Origin: JAGVSZ01 sp019137045
GTDB lineage: Bacteria; Pseudomonadota; Gammaproteobacteria; Burkholderiales; SG8-39
Length of the DNA: 64,000 bases
Direction of reading: 5' to 3'
Assembly (NCBI GenBank): GCA_046347635.1
Contig: JAXMFT010000002.1
Coordinates: forward strand, 1 to 64,000
Shown here: in pieces, positions 31,450-40,703 of the stretch
Position numbering within the stretch: the stretch's first letter is position 1
Layout: each line of letters opens with the position of its first letter
Position numbers and translations under genes: made by a program
Notes under the pieces: generated by a model
Database searches by the model: none
What the model was told of the DNA's origin: nothing
Seen by the model: the letters and a program-made list of their open reading frames with translations, nothing else

Positions 31450-32498
31450 CCGCCGTGCCCCTGCGCCGCATCCTCCACCTCGACATGGACGCGTTCTTCG
31501 CGGCGGTCGAGCTGCTGCGGCGTCCCGAACTGAAGGGCAAGCCGGTGGTCATCGGCGGGCGCGGCGACCCGACGCGGCGCGGCGTGGTCTCGACCGCGAC
31601 CTACGAGGCGCGCGCGTTCGGCGTGCGCTCGGGCATGCCGCTGCGCACCGCGCTGAAGCTCTGCCCGACTGCGGTATTCCTGCCGGTGGACTTCGCCGAG
31701 TACCACCGCTACTCGGGCCGGTTCAAGACGGTGATGCGCAGCGTCTCCCCGCAGATGGAGGATCGCGGCATCGACGAGGCGTACCTCGACCTCACCGCGC
31801 TCGATCGCTCGAGCGAGGCAATCGCGGGCGAGATCAAGGATCGCATCCGGGCGGAGACCGGGCTCACCTGCTCGATCGGGATTGCGCCGAACAAGCTGCT
31901 CGCGAAGATGGCCTCCGAGATGCAGAAACCCGACGGTCTCACGATCCTCGCGCCGGAGGACGTCGCGGCGCGCATCGGGCCGCTCGGCGTGCGCAAGGTC
32001 CCGGGGATCGGCCCGAAGACCGAAGCGCGCCTCGCGCAGATGGGCGTGCAGACGGTCGGCGAGCTGGCCGCGGTGCCGGTCGAGGCGCTAGTCGGGCAGT
32101 TCGGACGCGCGTACGGCGTCTTCCTCTACGAGGCGGCGCGCGGCATCGACGAGGACCCGATCGTGACGCACTGGGAGCCCAGGCAGCGCAGCCGCGAGAC
32201 GACGTTCCAGGAGGACACCGGCGACTGGCAGACGATCGCGCGCACCATCGCCGCGCTCGCCCGCGAGGTCGCCGAGGACCTGCGCGGCGAGGGCTACCGC
32301 GCGCGCACCGTGGGCATCAAGCTGCGCTTCGCCGACTTCGAGACCCATACGCGCGAGAAGACGCTGCCGGCGCCGGTCGACGCGGAGCTCCCGATCCGCA
32401 AGGCGGCGTTCGAGTGCCTCGGACGGCTCAAGCTCGATCGGCGCGTGCGGCTGCTCGGGGTGCGGGTGGGCGAGCTGTCCCGCGCGGACGCGACCTAG
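31446..32498 (+). CDS. dinB: DNA polymerase IV (Y-family, translesion)
   Basis: A 350-residue Y-family polymerase. The palm acidic residues are in ILHLDMDAFFA (D13) and GIDEAYLDLT (D and E), with the nucleotide-binding YEARAFGVRSGMP (Y, R) and the thumb helix-hairpin-helix VRKVPGIGPKTEARL. The little-finger domain follows after the RETTF motif, and no C-terminal beta-clamp peptide (QLxLxL) is obvious; the end reads VRVGELSRADAT. It is coupled to rlmJ by a 4-nt overlap. Confidence 0.94.
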   Translation: MTAVPLRRILHLDMDAFFAAVELLRRPELKGKPVVIGGRGDPTRRGVVSTATYEARAFGVRSGMPLRTALKLCPTAVFLPVDFAEYHRYSGRFKTVMRSVSPQMEDRGIDEAYLDLTALDRSSEAIAGEIKDRIRAETGLTCSIGIAPNKLLAKMASEMQKPDGLTILAPEDVAARIGPLGVRKVPGIGPKTEARLAQMGVQTVGELAAVPVEALVGQFGRAYGVFLYEAARGIDEDPIVTHWEPRQRSRETTFQEDTGDWQTIARTIAALAREVAEDLRGEGYRARTVGIKLRFADFETHTREKTLPAPVDAELPIRKAAFECLGRLKLDRRVRLLGVRVGELSRADAT

Positions 32499-32580
32499 CC
32501 GCCCCGCCGGCGACTCGACTTACCGGCGGCGCTCCTTTACCCTTGCGCGCTTCGTCCTCCTCTCGACTGCGCGATCAAGA

Positions 32581-34929
32581 ATGAGCACCGCACCGGAGTA
32601 CCTCCAGCCCGGCAAGAGCCAGTGGATCGGGAAGCCCGTCCGCCGTCTCGAGGACCAGCACCTCATGACCGGGCGGGGCGCGTTCACCGACGACGTCAAC
32701 CTGCCCGACCAGGCGCACTGCGCGTTCGCGCGCTCGCCGCACGCGCACGCACGCATCGTCCGGATCGACACGACCGCGGCGCGGAAGGCGCCCGGAGTCG
32801 TCGCGGTGTTCACCGGCGCGGACCTGATCGCCGACGGCGTCCAGCCGCTGCCCTTCGCGCAGATGCACAAGCGCCCGGACGGCGCGCCGGTCGTCGCGCC
32901 GCCGCGCTACCCGCTGACCGCGGACGCGGTGCGCTTCGTCGGCAACGCCTACGCGCTGGTGATCGCCGAGACGCGCAACCAGGCGAAGGACGCGGCCGAG
33001 CTCGTCGAGGTGGAGTGGGAGGAGCTGCCGGCGATCGTCGACGCGGTCGACGCGGCGCGCGCCGACGTGCCGAGGCACTGGGAACCCGCCTACTCGCCCG
33101 AGTACGGCAACATCGCCGCGATCTATCGCGTCGGCGACCCGGCGGCGGTCGACGCGGCGTTCGCGGCCGCTCACAAGGTGGTGTCGATCCGCATCGTCAA
33201 CAACCGCGTCGTCTCCAACCCGATCGAGCCGAAGGCGGTGGTCGCCCGGTACGACGCGGCGACGCAGTCGTACACGCTCTGGTGCCCCACCCAGAACACG
33301 CACCTCATGCTTACGCAGCTCGCGGAGAGCGTGCTGAAGGTGCCCAAGGACAAGTTCCGGGTGATCTGCGGCGACCTCGGCGGCGGCTTCGGCACGCGCG
33401 TGTGGCCGTACCCGGAGTACGCGGCGGTGACCTGGGCGGCGCGCAAGGTGGGCCGGCCGGTCAAGTGGCTCGCCGACCGGTCGGAGACGTTCCTCTCGGA
33501 CAACCACGGCCGCGACCACGTGAGCGAGGCCTCGCTCGCGATCGACGAGGACCAGCGCTTCACCGCGATGCGCATCCTCACCTACGCGAACATCGGCGCG
33601 TACATCTCGAACTTCGGCGCCGCGGTGCCGGCGATGTCGGGGGCGCGCACCCCCACCGGGGTCTACGCCATCCCGCTCCTGCACCAGGAGATCCGGATGA
33701 TGCTGACCAACACCGGGCCGGTCGACGCGTACCGCGGCGCCGGGCGACCCGAGGCGGGCTACCTGATGGAGCGCCTCGCGAGCCGCGCCGCGATCGAGCT
33801 CGGCGTCGATCCGGTCGAGTTGCGGCGCAGGAACCTGATCCGCCCGCAGGACATGCCGTACAAGAACGCGGCCGGGTACACCTACGACTGCGGCAACTTC
33901 CCCGGCGTGCTCGACAAAGCGCTCGCGGCGGCCGACTGGAACGGCTTCCCCGCGCGCAAGGCCGAAGCGAAGCGACGCGGGGTGCTCGCCGGCCGCGGGC
34001 TCGCGTGCTACGTGGAAGTCACCGGCAGCGCGAACCTCACGGAGGCGGTGGACGTGACGGTGGCCGGCGACGGGCGCGTCACCGTCGTCTCGGGCACACA
34101 GGCGATGGGGACCGGCCTGTGGACCTCGTACGCGCAGATCGTCGCGGAGCGGCTCGGCGTGCCGCCGCAGGTCGTCACGCTCGTCCAGGGGGACACCGCG
34201 ATCGTGAAGTCGGGCGGCGGCAGCGGCGGCTCGCGCTCGCTGCAGGTCGGCGGCGGCGCGGTGCTCGCCGGCGCGAGCGCGGCCGTGGACGCGGGGCGCA
34301 GGCTCGCGGCGGTGGCCCTCGAGGCCGCGGAGGGCGACATCGAGTTCCGCGCCGGGCGCTTCGTGATCGGCGGCACCGACCGCGGCATCGGCCTCTTCGA
34401 TCTCGCCAGGCGCCAGCCCGGCGCGAAGTTCGCCGCGAGCGCGTCCGAGACGGCGCGGGACCAGACCTGGCCGAACGGCTGCCAGATCGCGGAGGTCGAG
34501 ATCGACCCCGAGACCGGCGTCGTCGCGGTGACGCGGCACGTCGCGGTCGACGACATCGGCCGCGTCATGAACCCGCTGATCGCGCACGGCCAGATCGAGG
34601 GCGGGATCGTCCAGGGCATCGGACAGGCACTGGTGGAGCGCACGGTGTACGACCCCGAGTCGGGCCAGCTCCTCACCGGCTCGTTCGCGGACTACGCCCT
34701 GCCGCGCGCCGACGACGTGCCCGACCTCGAGTGCCACTTCGACGAGACCACGCCGAGCCCGCTGAACGCGCTCGGTGCGAAGGGCGCGGGCGAATCGGGC
34801 ACGCACGGCGCCGTACCCGCCGTCGTGAACGCGGTGATCGACGCGCTCGGCGCGCTCGGAGTGAAGGAAATCGACATGCCCGTGACGAGGGAGGGAGTCT
34901 GGAAGGCGATTCGCGCGGCGCGCGCGTGA
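32581..34929 (+). CDS. Molybdopterin-binding (large) subunit of a xanthine-dehydrogenase-family enzyme
   Basis: A 782-residue molybdenum hydroxylase subunit of the CoxL/aldehyde oxidase class. N-terminal aldehyde-oxidase domain IGKPVRRLEDQHLMTGRG...; cofactor-binding DLGGGFGTR near residue 265, AYRGAGRPE near 380, and GGGSGGSRS near 545. The catalytic Glu lies in GAKGAGESGTHG near residue 742. The AYRGAGRPE form differs from the CODH active-site loop carrying Cys, so CO oxidation is not indicated. The medium (FAD) and small (2Fe-2S) subunits are not on either side, so it must use partners encoded elsewhere, or be an orphan. Confidence 0.9.
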   Translation: MSTAPEYLQPGKSQWIGKPVRRLEDQHLMTGRGAFTDDVNLPDQAHCAFARSPHAHARIVRIDTTAARKAPGVVAVFTGADLIADGVQPLPFAQMHKRPDGAPVVAPPRYPLTADAVRFVGNAYALVIAETRNQAKDAAELVEVEWEELPAIVDAVDAARADVPRHWEPAYSPEYGNIAAIYRVGDPAAVDAAFAAAHKVVSIRIVNNRVVSNPIEPKAVVARYDAATQSYTLWCPTQNTHLMLTQLAESVLKVPKDKFRVICGDLGGGFGTRVWPYPEYAAVTWAARKVGRPVKWLADRSETFLSDNHGRDHVSEASLAIDEDQRFTAMRILTYANIGAYISNFGAAVPAMSGARTPTGVYAIPLLHQEIRMMLTNTGPVDAYRGAGRPEAGYLMERLASRAAIELGVDPVELRRRNLIRPQDMPYKNAAGYTYDCGNFPGVLDKALAAADWNGFPARKAEAKRRGVLAGRGLACYVEVTGSANLTEAVDVTVAGDGRVTVVSGTQAMGTGLWTSYAQIVAERLGVPPQVVTLVQGDTAIVKSGGGSGGSRSLQVGGGAVLAGASAAVDAGRRLAAVALEAAEGDIEFRAGRFVIGGTDRGIGLFDLARRQPGAKFAASASETARDQTWPNGCQIAEVEIDPETGVVAVTRHVAVDDIGRVMNPLIAHGQIEGGIVQGIGQALVERTVYDPESGQLLTGSFADYALPRADDVPDLECHFDETTPSPLNALGAKGAGESGTHGAVPAVVNAVIDALGALGVKEIDMPVTREGVWKAIRAARA

Positions 34930-34938
34930 TCGGCTGAC

Positions 34939-35778
34939 TCAGTCCCGCGTCGCCGACCACGGCCCGGGCGCGGCGCCGGGGCCGTCCGAGTCGCCGCTCA
35001 TCCGGGCCCCTTCGATCCGTCCGCGGTAGTGCCGCACGCTGCCGTCGGGGTCGAACGCGCCGAAGCCGATCTCGGTGCCGCGCAGCCGCGCGCCGATCAC
35101 CGGGACCGCGCGGCCGGCGCGCTGGCCGCGCAGCGTGATCCGCTGCCGCACCTGTTCGACCGTGACGCTCAGCACGTCGTCGCCCGTCCTCAGGGTCCAG
35201 GTGCCGCGCACGTCGGCCGGCACCACCCAGAGGTGGGCGGTGCGGTCGTCCACCCGGATCGACTCGTCGGGCTCCCACTCCCCGAGCGTGAAGAAGTGCG
35301 ACACCACGCGCGTGCCCGGCTTGAGCGCTCGGAGGCGCGGCGCGAGCCGCGTCATGACGCCCGGGCTGATGTAGAGCGCGACGACCGTCGCGCTCCCGAG
35401 GTCGAACTCGAAGAGGTCCTGGCGGACGAAGCGCACGCGCTCGGCGACGCCCTGCGCGCGCGCGGCCTCGACCGCGAGCCGGATGAGGTTCTCTTCGAGC
35501 TCGACGCCGATCGCCCGCGCGCCGAAGTGCCGGGCGGCGTGGATCGGGATCCGCCCGTCGCCGGAGCCGAGGTCGACCACGAGATCGTCGGGCGTGGTGT
35601 CGGCCATCTGCAGCATGCGCCGGATCACCCGCTCCGGCGTCGGCACCCAGACCGAGTCGCGGCTCACCTGCCCGATCTGCGGCGCGTCGGCAGGCTGCGC
35701 CGCGGCGGCGCAGCTGGCGAGCAACGCGGCGCCGGCGATGCCCCAAAGCGAAACCCTCGCGCTCGCGCTTCCCCGCAC
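34939..35778 (-). CDS. Exported (probable lipoprotein) class I methyltransferase
   Basis: A 279-residue protein. From the GTG at 35778 (GGGAGGAAG site upstream) the N-terminus is a signal sequence ending in LLASC, which fits a lipobox (L-A-S-C). The mature part has a Rossmann SAM motif VVDLGSGDGRI, an acidic loop IGVELEENL and a RRMLQMADTTPDDLVVD lead-in like lysine methyltransferases of the FAM173/ATPSCKMT type. The last 100 residues are beta-rich. A SAM-dependent enzyme outside the cytoplasm is unexpected; the signal may be retained as an anchor or be misread. Confidence 0.78.
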   Translation of the reverse strand: MRGSASARVSLWGIAGAALLASCAAAAQPADAPQIGQVSRDSVWVPTPERVIRRMLQMADTTPDDLVVDLGSGDGRIPIHAARHFGARAIGVELEENLIRLAVEAARAQGVAERVRFVRQDLFEFDLGSATVVALYISPGVMTRLAPRLRALKPGTRVVSHFFTLGEWEPDESIRVDDRTAHLWVVPADVRGTWTLRTGDDVLSVTVEQVRQRITLRGQRAGRAVPVIGARLRGTEIGFGAFDPDGSVRHYRGRIEGARMSGDSDGPGAAPGPWSATRD

Positions 35779-35836
35779 GCCTGCTTCCTCCCGGGGCGAG
35801 CCTACCCGATCCCCGGGGCGCTGCACGCGCGCGGGA

Positions 35837-37310
35837 TCACCGGATGCTGAGCGTCGCCGCTCGCCACGCCGGGTCCTGCCAGCGCTTGAACGCGCCGAGA
35901 CGCGCCGGATCGACCGCCTGCCGCGCCACCGCGAGCGTGTCGAGGCGGACGACCTCATAGGCGCGGCGGTACCTGCCCTCGCCGCGGGCCTCGCGCGCGA
36001 CCAGCATCTGCGCGCCGCCGGGCACCCAGCCGGCGAGTTCCGCGTAACCGAGCTCGGGCGTGGTCGCGGCGGGCGGAAGAATCCGTACCGTCCAGTGCTT
36101 CCCTTCGCGGTGGAACACCCACAGCTCGAGCCACGCCGCGGCGGGCTGGACCGCCACGGCGAGCGCGCTGCCCTCCCGGTTCGCGCTCGCCGAGGCCGGC
36201 CACACGGTCCCGTACGTGCACCGGCGCGCGAGCGGGCCGCGCGCGGCGTTCCTCGCTTCCACGAGGGCGACGCAGGTCTCGCCGGGCGCGCCCGGCTCCA
36301 GCACGAGGTGCACCGGACGCGCCGCCGGCGGGGATGCGACCGGGGCCGCCGCCCAGCGCGACGCGCTCACGCGCATCGCCGCGTCGTCGTACTCGCGCAG
36401 GTCGTCGTCGGTCAGCTCCGCGCGGCGCACGCCCGCGAGCGCCGCGAGCCCGCGCCGGGCGGCCTCGTCGGCTGCCTCGCCGCCGCGCGCACGCTCGTAC
36501 GCGACACCGGACCACACCGCGGCGCGGCGCATCAGCACGCGGTTCGCGAGGTAGCCGGGCAGCGCGCCCGCTTCGACGCCCTCGAGCACCTCGGCGCGCC
36601 ATTCGTCGCGCGCCGCGCGCGCGGCCGGCCCGAGGTCGGGATCCACGCACTCGGGGCGGGTGAGCGCGAGCGCGGCGCGGCGCGCTGCTCGGGCGTGGAC
36701 GGCAGCGCGAGCACGCGGCGGAACGCGTCGCCGTCGTAGCAGACCTGCATGCGTCCGGCGCGCTCGTAGGCTGCGAACCGCAGGCCGTAGCGCGTGGCGA
36801 CGTCGAGGTGGGCGGCGATCTTCGCCTCCAGCGCCGCGCGGCCTCCGCGCGCGCAGAGGCGCGCTGCGCGAGGCGGTCGGCGAAGCCGCCGAGCGCGTCG
36901 AGCGCCTCGGCGCCGTCCGGTCCGCGCAGGGCCTCGGCCGGCGCGGCCTGGACGAACGCCAGCGCGAGGCCGATGCCCAGCGCCTCGGCGCCGGGCGCCT
37001 CGCGCAGGAAGCGCAGCAGGGCGAGCAGCTCGGCGGCGTCGCCCGCGCCGAGCCGCCGGACCTGGCTCGCGCGCACGAACCCGCCGCGCTCGCGCCGGTA
37101 GTCGTACACCTGCCGGTCGTCGAGCCGCTCGCCGCGCACCTCGACGATCTCGCCCTGCCACAGCGCAGCCTGCGTGCGCGCCGAGTCGCGCGGGGCGGCG
37201 CGCAGGGCGGCCTGGTCGCGGACCACGATCGCCGCGCCGGGGGCCGCCGCGGCGCCGAGCGCGGCGCACGCGAGCGCGAGCGCGGCCGCCAGTCGCGCAG
37301 CGGCCCTCAT
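35837..37310 (-). pseudogene. Exported SH3-like domain protein, two apparent frameshifts
   Basis: The ATG at 37310 overlaps the stop of the SPFH gene (ATGA). The product starts with a Sec signal peptide (MRAAARLAAALALACAALGAAAA), then an SH3-like region (IVVRDQAALRAAPRDS...GEIVEVRGERLDDRQVYDY). Coding continuity then needs two single-base additions: one near 36840 (the frame passes to ALEAKIAAHLDVATRYGLRFAAYERAGRM...) and one near 36674-36680 (the frame passes to ALALTRPECVDPDLG...). With both restored the product is 491 residues, ending in AAWRAATLSIR at 35837. The function is unknown; the operon partner suggests envelope quality control. Confidence 0.7.
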
Positions 37311-38614
37311 CGCCGGCTCGCCTGGAGCGCGGGCGCGCCGGTGATCGACGCGCCGAGGAACCCGCCGTCGGCCGGCGTGGGCGCGATGATCACCTGCACC
37401 TTGTCGGCGAGCTTGTCCGCGAGCGCCTTCTGCACGAGCAGCGGGTGGCGGGTGAGCAGGTCGCCCTCGCGCGCCATCTGCTCGGCGTTCACCTTGCCGA
37501 CGCGGTCGAGCCGGTAGGCCTCCGCGTCGGCGAGCTTCTGGCGCGCGTCCGCTTCGCCGCCTGCCTCGATGCGGCGCGCCTGGGCGGCCCCCTCGGCGCC
37601 GCGGATGCGCGCCGCCTTCTCCGCCTCGGCCTCGAGCTGGCGCTGCTCGATCTGGCGCCGCTTGAAGGGCAGCACGTGCTTCATCGCCTCCTCCTGCGCC
37701 TTCGCCGCGATCACCTGCGCGCGCGCGGCGGCTTCGGCGGACTTCTCGCTGCGCACCTTCTCCGCCTCGCCGTCGAGCGCGATCTCCTTCACGCGCTTTT
37801 CCTTGAGCTCGAGCGTGTAGCGCATCTTCTGCGTCGCCAGCTCTTCGGCGAGCAGCGTCTCCATGCGGCGCTTGTAGTCCGCCGGCAGGTCCACCTTGCC
37901 GACCTGCACGCCGCGCAGCAGGACCCCGTCGGACGCGAGCTTCGCTTGCAGCTCGGCTTCGAGCGCCTGCTGGATCTCGACGCGCTTGGTCGAGAAGATC
38001 TCGCGCACCGTGTAGCGCGCGAAGATCTTGTACACCGCGCCCTGCACCACCGGTTCGACGACCGCCGCCCCGACGTCCTCGGGCAGCCGCTTCGACGTGG
38101 CGGCGAGCTGGTCCGGGTCGAGCGCGTAGCGCACCGACAGGTCCACCCCGAGCGACAGGCCCTCCACCGACTGCAGCGGCGCCGGCCCGTCCGCGCGCCG
38201 GATGCCCTCGGGCTGGTAGGTGCGATCGCGCAGCGAGTACACGGCCATCTCGTGCAGCCCGGGCAGCACCATCACCGCGCCGTCGCGCCACTGGCTCACG
38301 CTGCCGGTGACCCGGTTCGTGCGCACGCCGGCCTCGCCGCGGCCGACGTTCACCAGCGGCGGGTAGGCGTGGACGAGGTAGGCGAGGGCGGCAACGAGCG
38401 CCAGCGCGGCGAGCGCGCCGCGCGCCCGCGCGGCGCCCGACGCCGTCCGCGCAGCGCCGGCGCGCGCGCCGCTCGCCACCGCATCGGCGAGCCGAGGCAG
38501 CCGCCCCGTCGCCCACGCACGAATCGCCCGCACCACGTCCTGCAGTCGCTGCCACACGGTCGCTGCCCTTTCGAATCCGGCCGCGACGGGAGTGCGCAGC
38601 CCCGGTGACCGCAT
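37307..38614 (-). CDS. SPFH/Band-7 (prohibitin-like) membrane protein
   Basis: A protein of about 435 residues with an N-terminal membrane helix (GALAALALVAALAYLVHAYP, residues about 73-92), then a Band-7 domain (VNVGRGEAGVRTNRVTG...LPGLHEMAVYSLRDRTYQ...SVEGLSLGVDLSVRYALD) like prohibitin/HflK-C, and a long Ala/Glu/Lys/Arg coiled coil (EKRVKEIALDGEAEKVRSEKS...). It probably forms a ring-like scaffold on the inner membrane. The ATG at 38614 is used; a GTG at 38557 has a better ribosome site (AAAGG). Its stop overlaps the start of the exported SH3-like gene. Confidence 0.85.
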   Translation of the reverse strand: MRSPGLRTPVAAGFERAATVWQRLQDVVRAIRAWATGRLPRLADAVASGARAGAARTASGAARARGALAALALVAALAYLVHAYPPLVNVGRGEAGVRTNRVTGSVSQWRDGAVMVLPGLHEMAVYSLRDRTYQPEGIRRADGPAPLQSVEGLSLGVDLSVRYALDPDQLAATSKRLPEDVGAAVVEPVVQGAVYKIFARYTVREIFSTKRVEIQQALEAELQAKLASDGVLLRGVQVGKVDLPADYKRRMETLLAEELATQKMRYTLELKEKRVKEIALDGEAEKVRSEKSAEAAARAQVIAAKAQEEAMKHVLPFKRRQIEQRQLEAEAEKAARIRGAEGAAQARRIEAGGEADARQKLADAEAYRLDRVGKVNAEQMAREGDLLTRHPLLVQKALADKLADKVQVIIAPTPADGGFLGASITGAPALQASRR

Positions 38615-38703
38615 TCGAGCGCGCGCGGCGGGCGGCGCGCGGTCGCCGGACGGGCGAACCGCCAGCCAAAGGTGGCGAAACGATGGCGGCGCGCGCCGGG
38701 CGG

Positions 38704-40611
38704 TCAGCGCGCGATGCCGATCGCCGCGGGCGCGAAGCTCACGCGCCGCACCTCGGTGATCCGCTTCTCGTCGACCCGGCCTTCGACGAGCTCGTAGCCC
38801 AGCAGCGCGAACACGCGGCCGCGCAGGAAGAGCGGGCGCGAATTCCCGTACCAGTCGACGCACGAGGCGCGGCAGCCGTCGTTGCGGTCGGCCTCGCCCG
38901 GGCGCGCGTCGAGGCTGCCGAGCTCGCTCAGCGACAAGCCCCGGTTGCGCAGGTAGAGCAGGGCGGCCGCAGTCTTGCGCAAGTGGCGCGCGCCCAGCTC
39001 GCTGCCGCCCACGACCGGCAGGCCGAGCAGGCCGTCGAGGTCGCTCTCGGCCCGGTAGAAGAAGCCGTGGCTGCGCGTCTCGCCCTGCACCGCGTCCTGG
39101 CGCGTGTAGCGGTCGACGGTCACCGGAATCCGGGCGAGGCGCACGCTCGTGAGGTGCAGGTCGCGCCCGTCGCTGCCGGCGACGAGGGCGTTCGTCCCGA
39201 GCGCCTCGATGCGGTCCACCGCGTGCGCGAGCGGCAGCGCGTAGACGTCGCCGCTCGCGTAGCGGACGGCGTACACCTGCGACTCGGTCGTGGCCTGCGG
39301 CCGACGCCATCCCGTTCCGCCGCCGTAGAGAAGATACGCGCCGACGTAGCGGCTCTGCAGGGCGTGGCCCGCCGGCTGCGGGAGCGCGCGGTACGCCGCG
39401 GCTGGCGCCGCGTCGCGCCCGTCGGAGAAGCTCGCGAGCGGCACGCGCAGCAGCGCGAGATCGCCCGCGTTCGACTCGGCCGCCCACATCCCGTCGCCGC
39501 GGCCGCGCGCGCGCACCAGCACGTTGAGCATCCCGTCGTCGCCTTCGTGGAAGGAGAACTGATCGATCGGGCTGCCGCTCGTCTTCAGGACGCTCGGCGC
39601 CGAGCCGTCGAGCGGGATGCGGAACACCGCGGACGCGGGTGCGGCCGGCGGCGACCCGCGCCGCCCCGCCGTGGTCCAGACGAAGACCGAGCCGGGCGAG
39701 ACGTAGAACACGCGCCCCGGCGGGCCGAGCACCGCGGTGCTCTCGCAGTCCATCTCGGGCTGCGCCAGGTCGCAGACCGAGACGCTGTGCAGCGCGACGC
39801 CCTGGAACGGGTCGAGCGGCTCGTCGGTGCGGTAGATCCGCGTCGCCGGGGCGATGCGCCGGAACTCGGCCGGCAGGGCGCCGGGCCGCCAGCGGCGCAG
39901 CGCGGGCAGCGACAGGTAGGGATCGCCGGCCCAGACATTGAGGGGGTGCGGCGAGTAGAACACGAGCTTCGTGCCGATCAGGCGGCTCGCGTAATTGCGC
40001 GACGAGTAGTAGTCGCTCGAACGGAGGTGATAGGTCGCCTTGTACGCGAGCTCGCCCGCGCGGGAGATCTCGAACAGGCCGACCTCGGTGCCGCCGCGCG
40101 CGAAGCTGTAGCCGATCACGACGATCGTGCTGCCGGAGATCAGCAGCTCGTCGTACCACGCGCCGCGCGGATCGACGTCGGGGCCGAAGGCGTCGACTTG
40201 CGACACCGGGCGCAAGTCGCCGCCGCCGATGCGCACCGTGAACAGCCGCCCGCGCCGCAGGATCACGAGGTGGTCGCCGTGCACCTTGACGATGCCGCCC
40301 TCGTCGACGCCCGCGTGCTGGACGTTGGTGACCGACTCGTCCTTCGACGCCGCGGCTGCGGCGGCCTCGGCCGCGGGCGCCGGTGCGGGGGCGGAGGGCT
40401 GGGCGAGCGCGCCCGGCTGCGGGCGCTGCGCACGCTGCGCGTCGCGGCGGCGCTCGGCCTCCGCGGCCCAGCGCCTGAACAGGTCGGCGAGCTCCTGCTC
40501 GCTCGCGAACGCGGTGAGCGTCTTGCGCGGCGCGGGGGAGGCGGGGGCGGCGCCCGCCGCCGCGGCGGCGACCGCGGCGACAGCGAGACAGGCGGCGAGC
40601 GTGCGGCGCAT
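38704..40611 (-). CDS. Exported beta-propeller-domain protein
   Basis: A 635-residue protein with a signal peptide (MRRTLAACLAVAAVAAAAAG...). A Gln/Arg/Ala-rich helical segment is followed by the family motif SVTNVQHAGVDEGGIVKVHGD, as in Beta_propel (PF09826) proteins, and a chain of beta blades (HLVILRRGRLFTV, LYISGST-like strands, TTESQVYAVRYASGDVYALPL). Cysteines in NDGCRASCVDW may form a disulfide. It is predicted to be periplasmic or surface-located; the role is unknown. The ATG at 40611 is supported by a GGGAGG site. Divergent from the P1 peptidase gene. Confidence 0.82.
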   Translation of the reverse strand: MRRTLAACLAVAAVAAAAAGAAPASPAPRKTLTAFASEQELADLFRRWAAEAERRRDAQRAQRPQPGALAQPSAPAPAPAAEAAAAAASKDESVTNVQHAGVDEGGIVKVHGDHLVILRRGRLFTVRIGGGDLRPVSQVDAFGPDVDPRGAWYDELLISGSTIVVIGYSFARGGTEVGLFEISRAGELAYKATYHLRSSDYYSSRNYASRLIGTKLVFYSPHPLNVWAGDPYLSLPALRRWRPGALPAEFRRIAPATRIYRTDEPLDPFQGVALHSVSVCDLAQPEMDCESTAVLGPPGRVFYVSPGSVFVWTTAGRRGSPPAAPASAVFRIPLDGSAPSVLKTSGSPIDQFSFHEGDDGMLNVLVRARGRGDGMWAAESNAGDLALLRVPLASFSDGRDAAPAAAYRALPQPAGHALQSRYVGAYLLYGGGTGWRRPQATTESQVYAVRYASGDVYALPLAHAVDRIEALGTNALVAGSDGRDLHLTSVRLARIPVTVDRYTRQDAVQGETRSHGFFYRAESDLDGLLGLPVVGGSELGARHLRKTAAALLYLRNRGLSLSELGSLDARPGEADRNDGCRASCVDWYGNSRPLFLRGRVFALLGYELVEGRVDEKRITEVRRVSFAPAAIGIAR

Positions 40612-40703
40612 GGCGGTCCTCCCGTGCAGGTTCGCCGCGGTAAACGGACCGCCTGTCGGTTCGGGGTTAGGGCGGCGGGCCAAAGTGCGCTCTAATTCAC
40701 CGC

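Noticed and set aside
32581..34929. Carbon monoxide dehydrogenase large subunit (CoxL)
   Set aside because: The Cys-containing active-site loop of form I CoxL is not seen; the equivalent region reads AYRGAGRPE, and the other subunits are missing.
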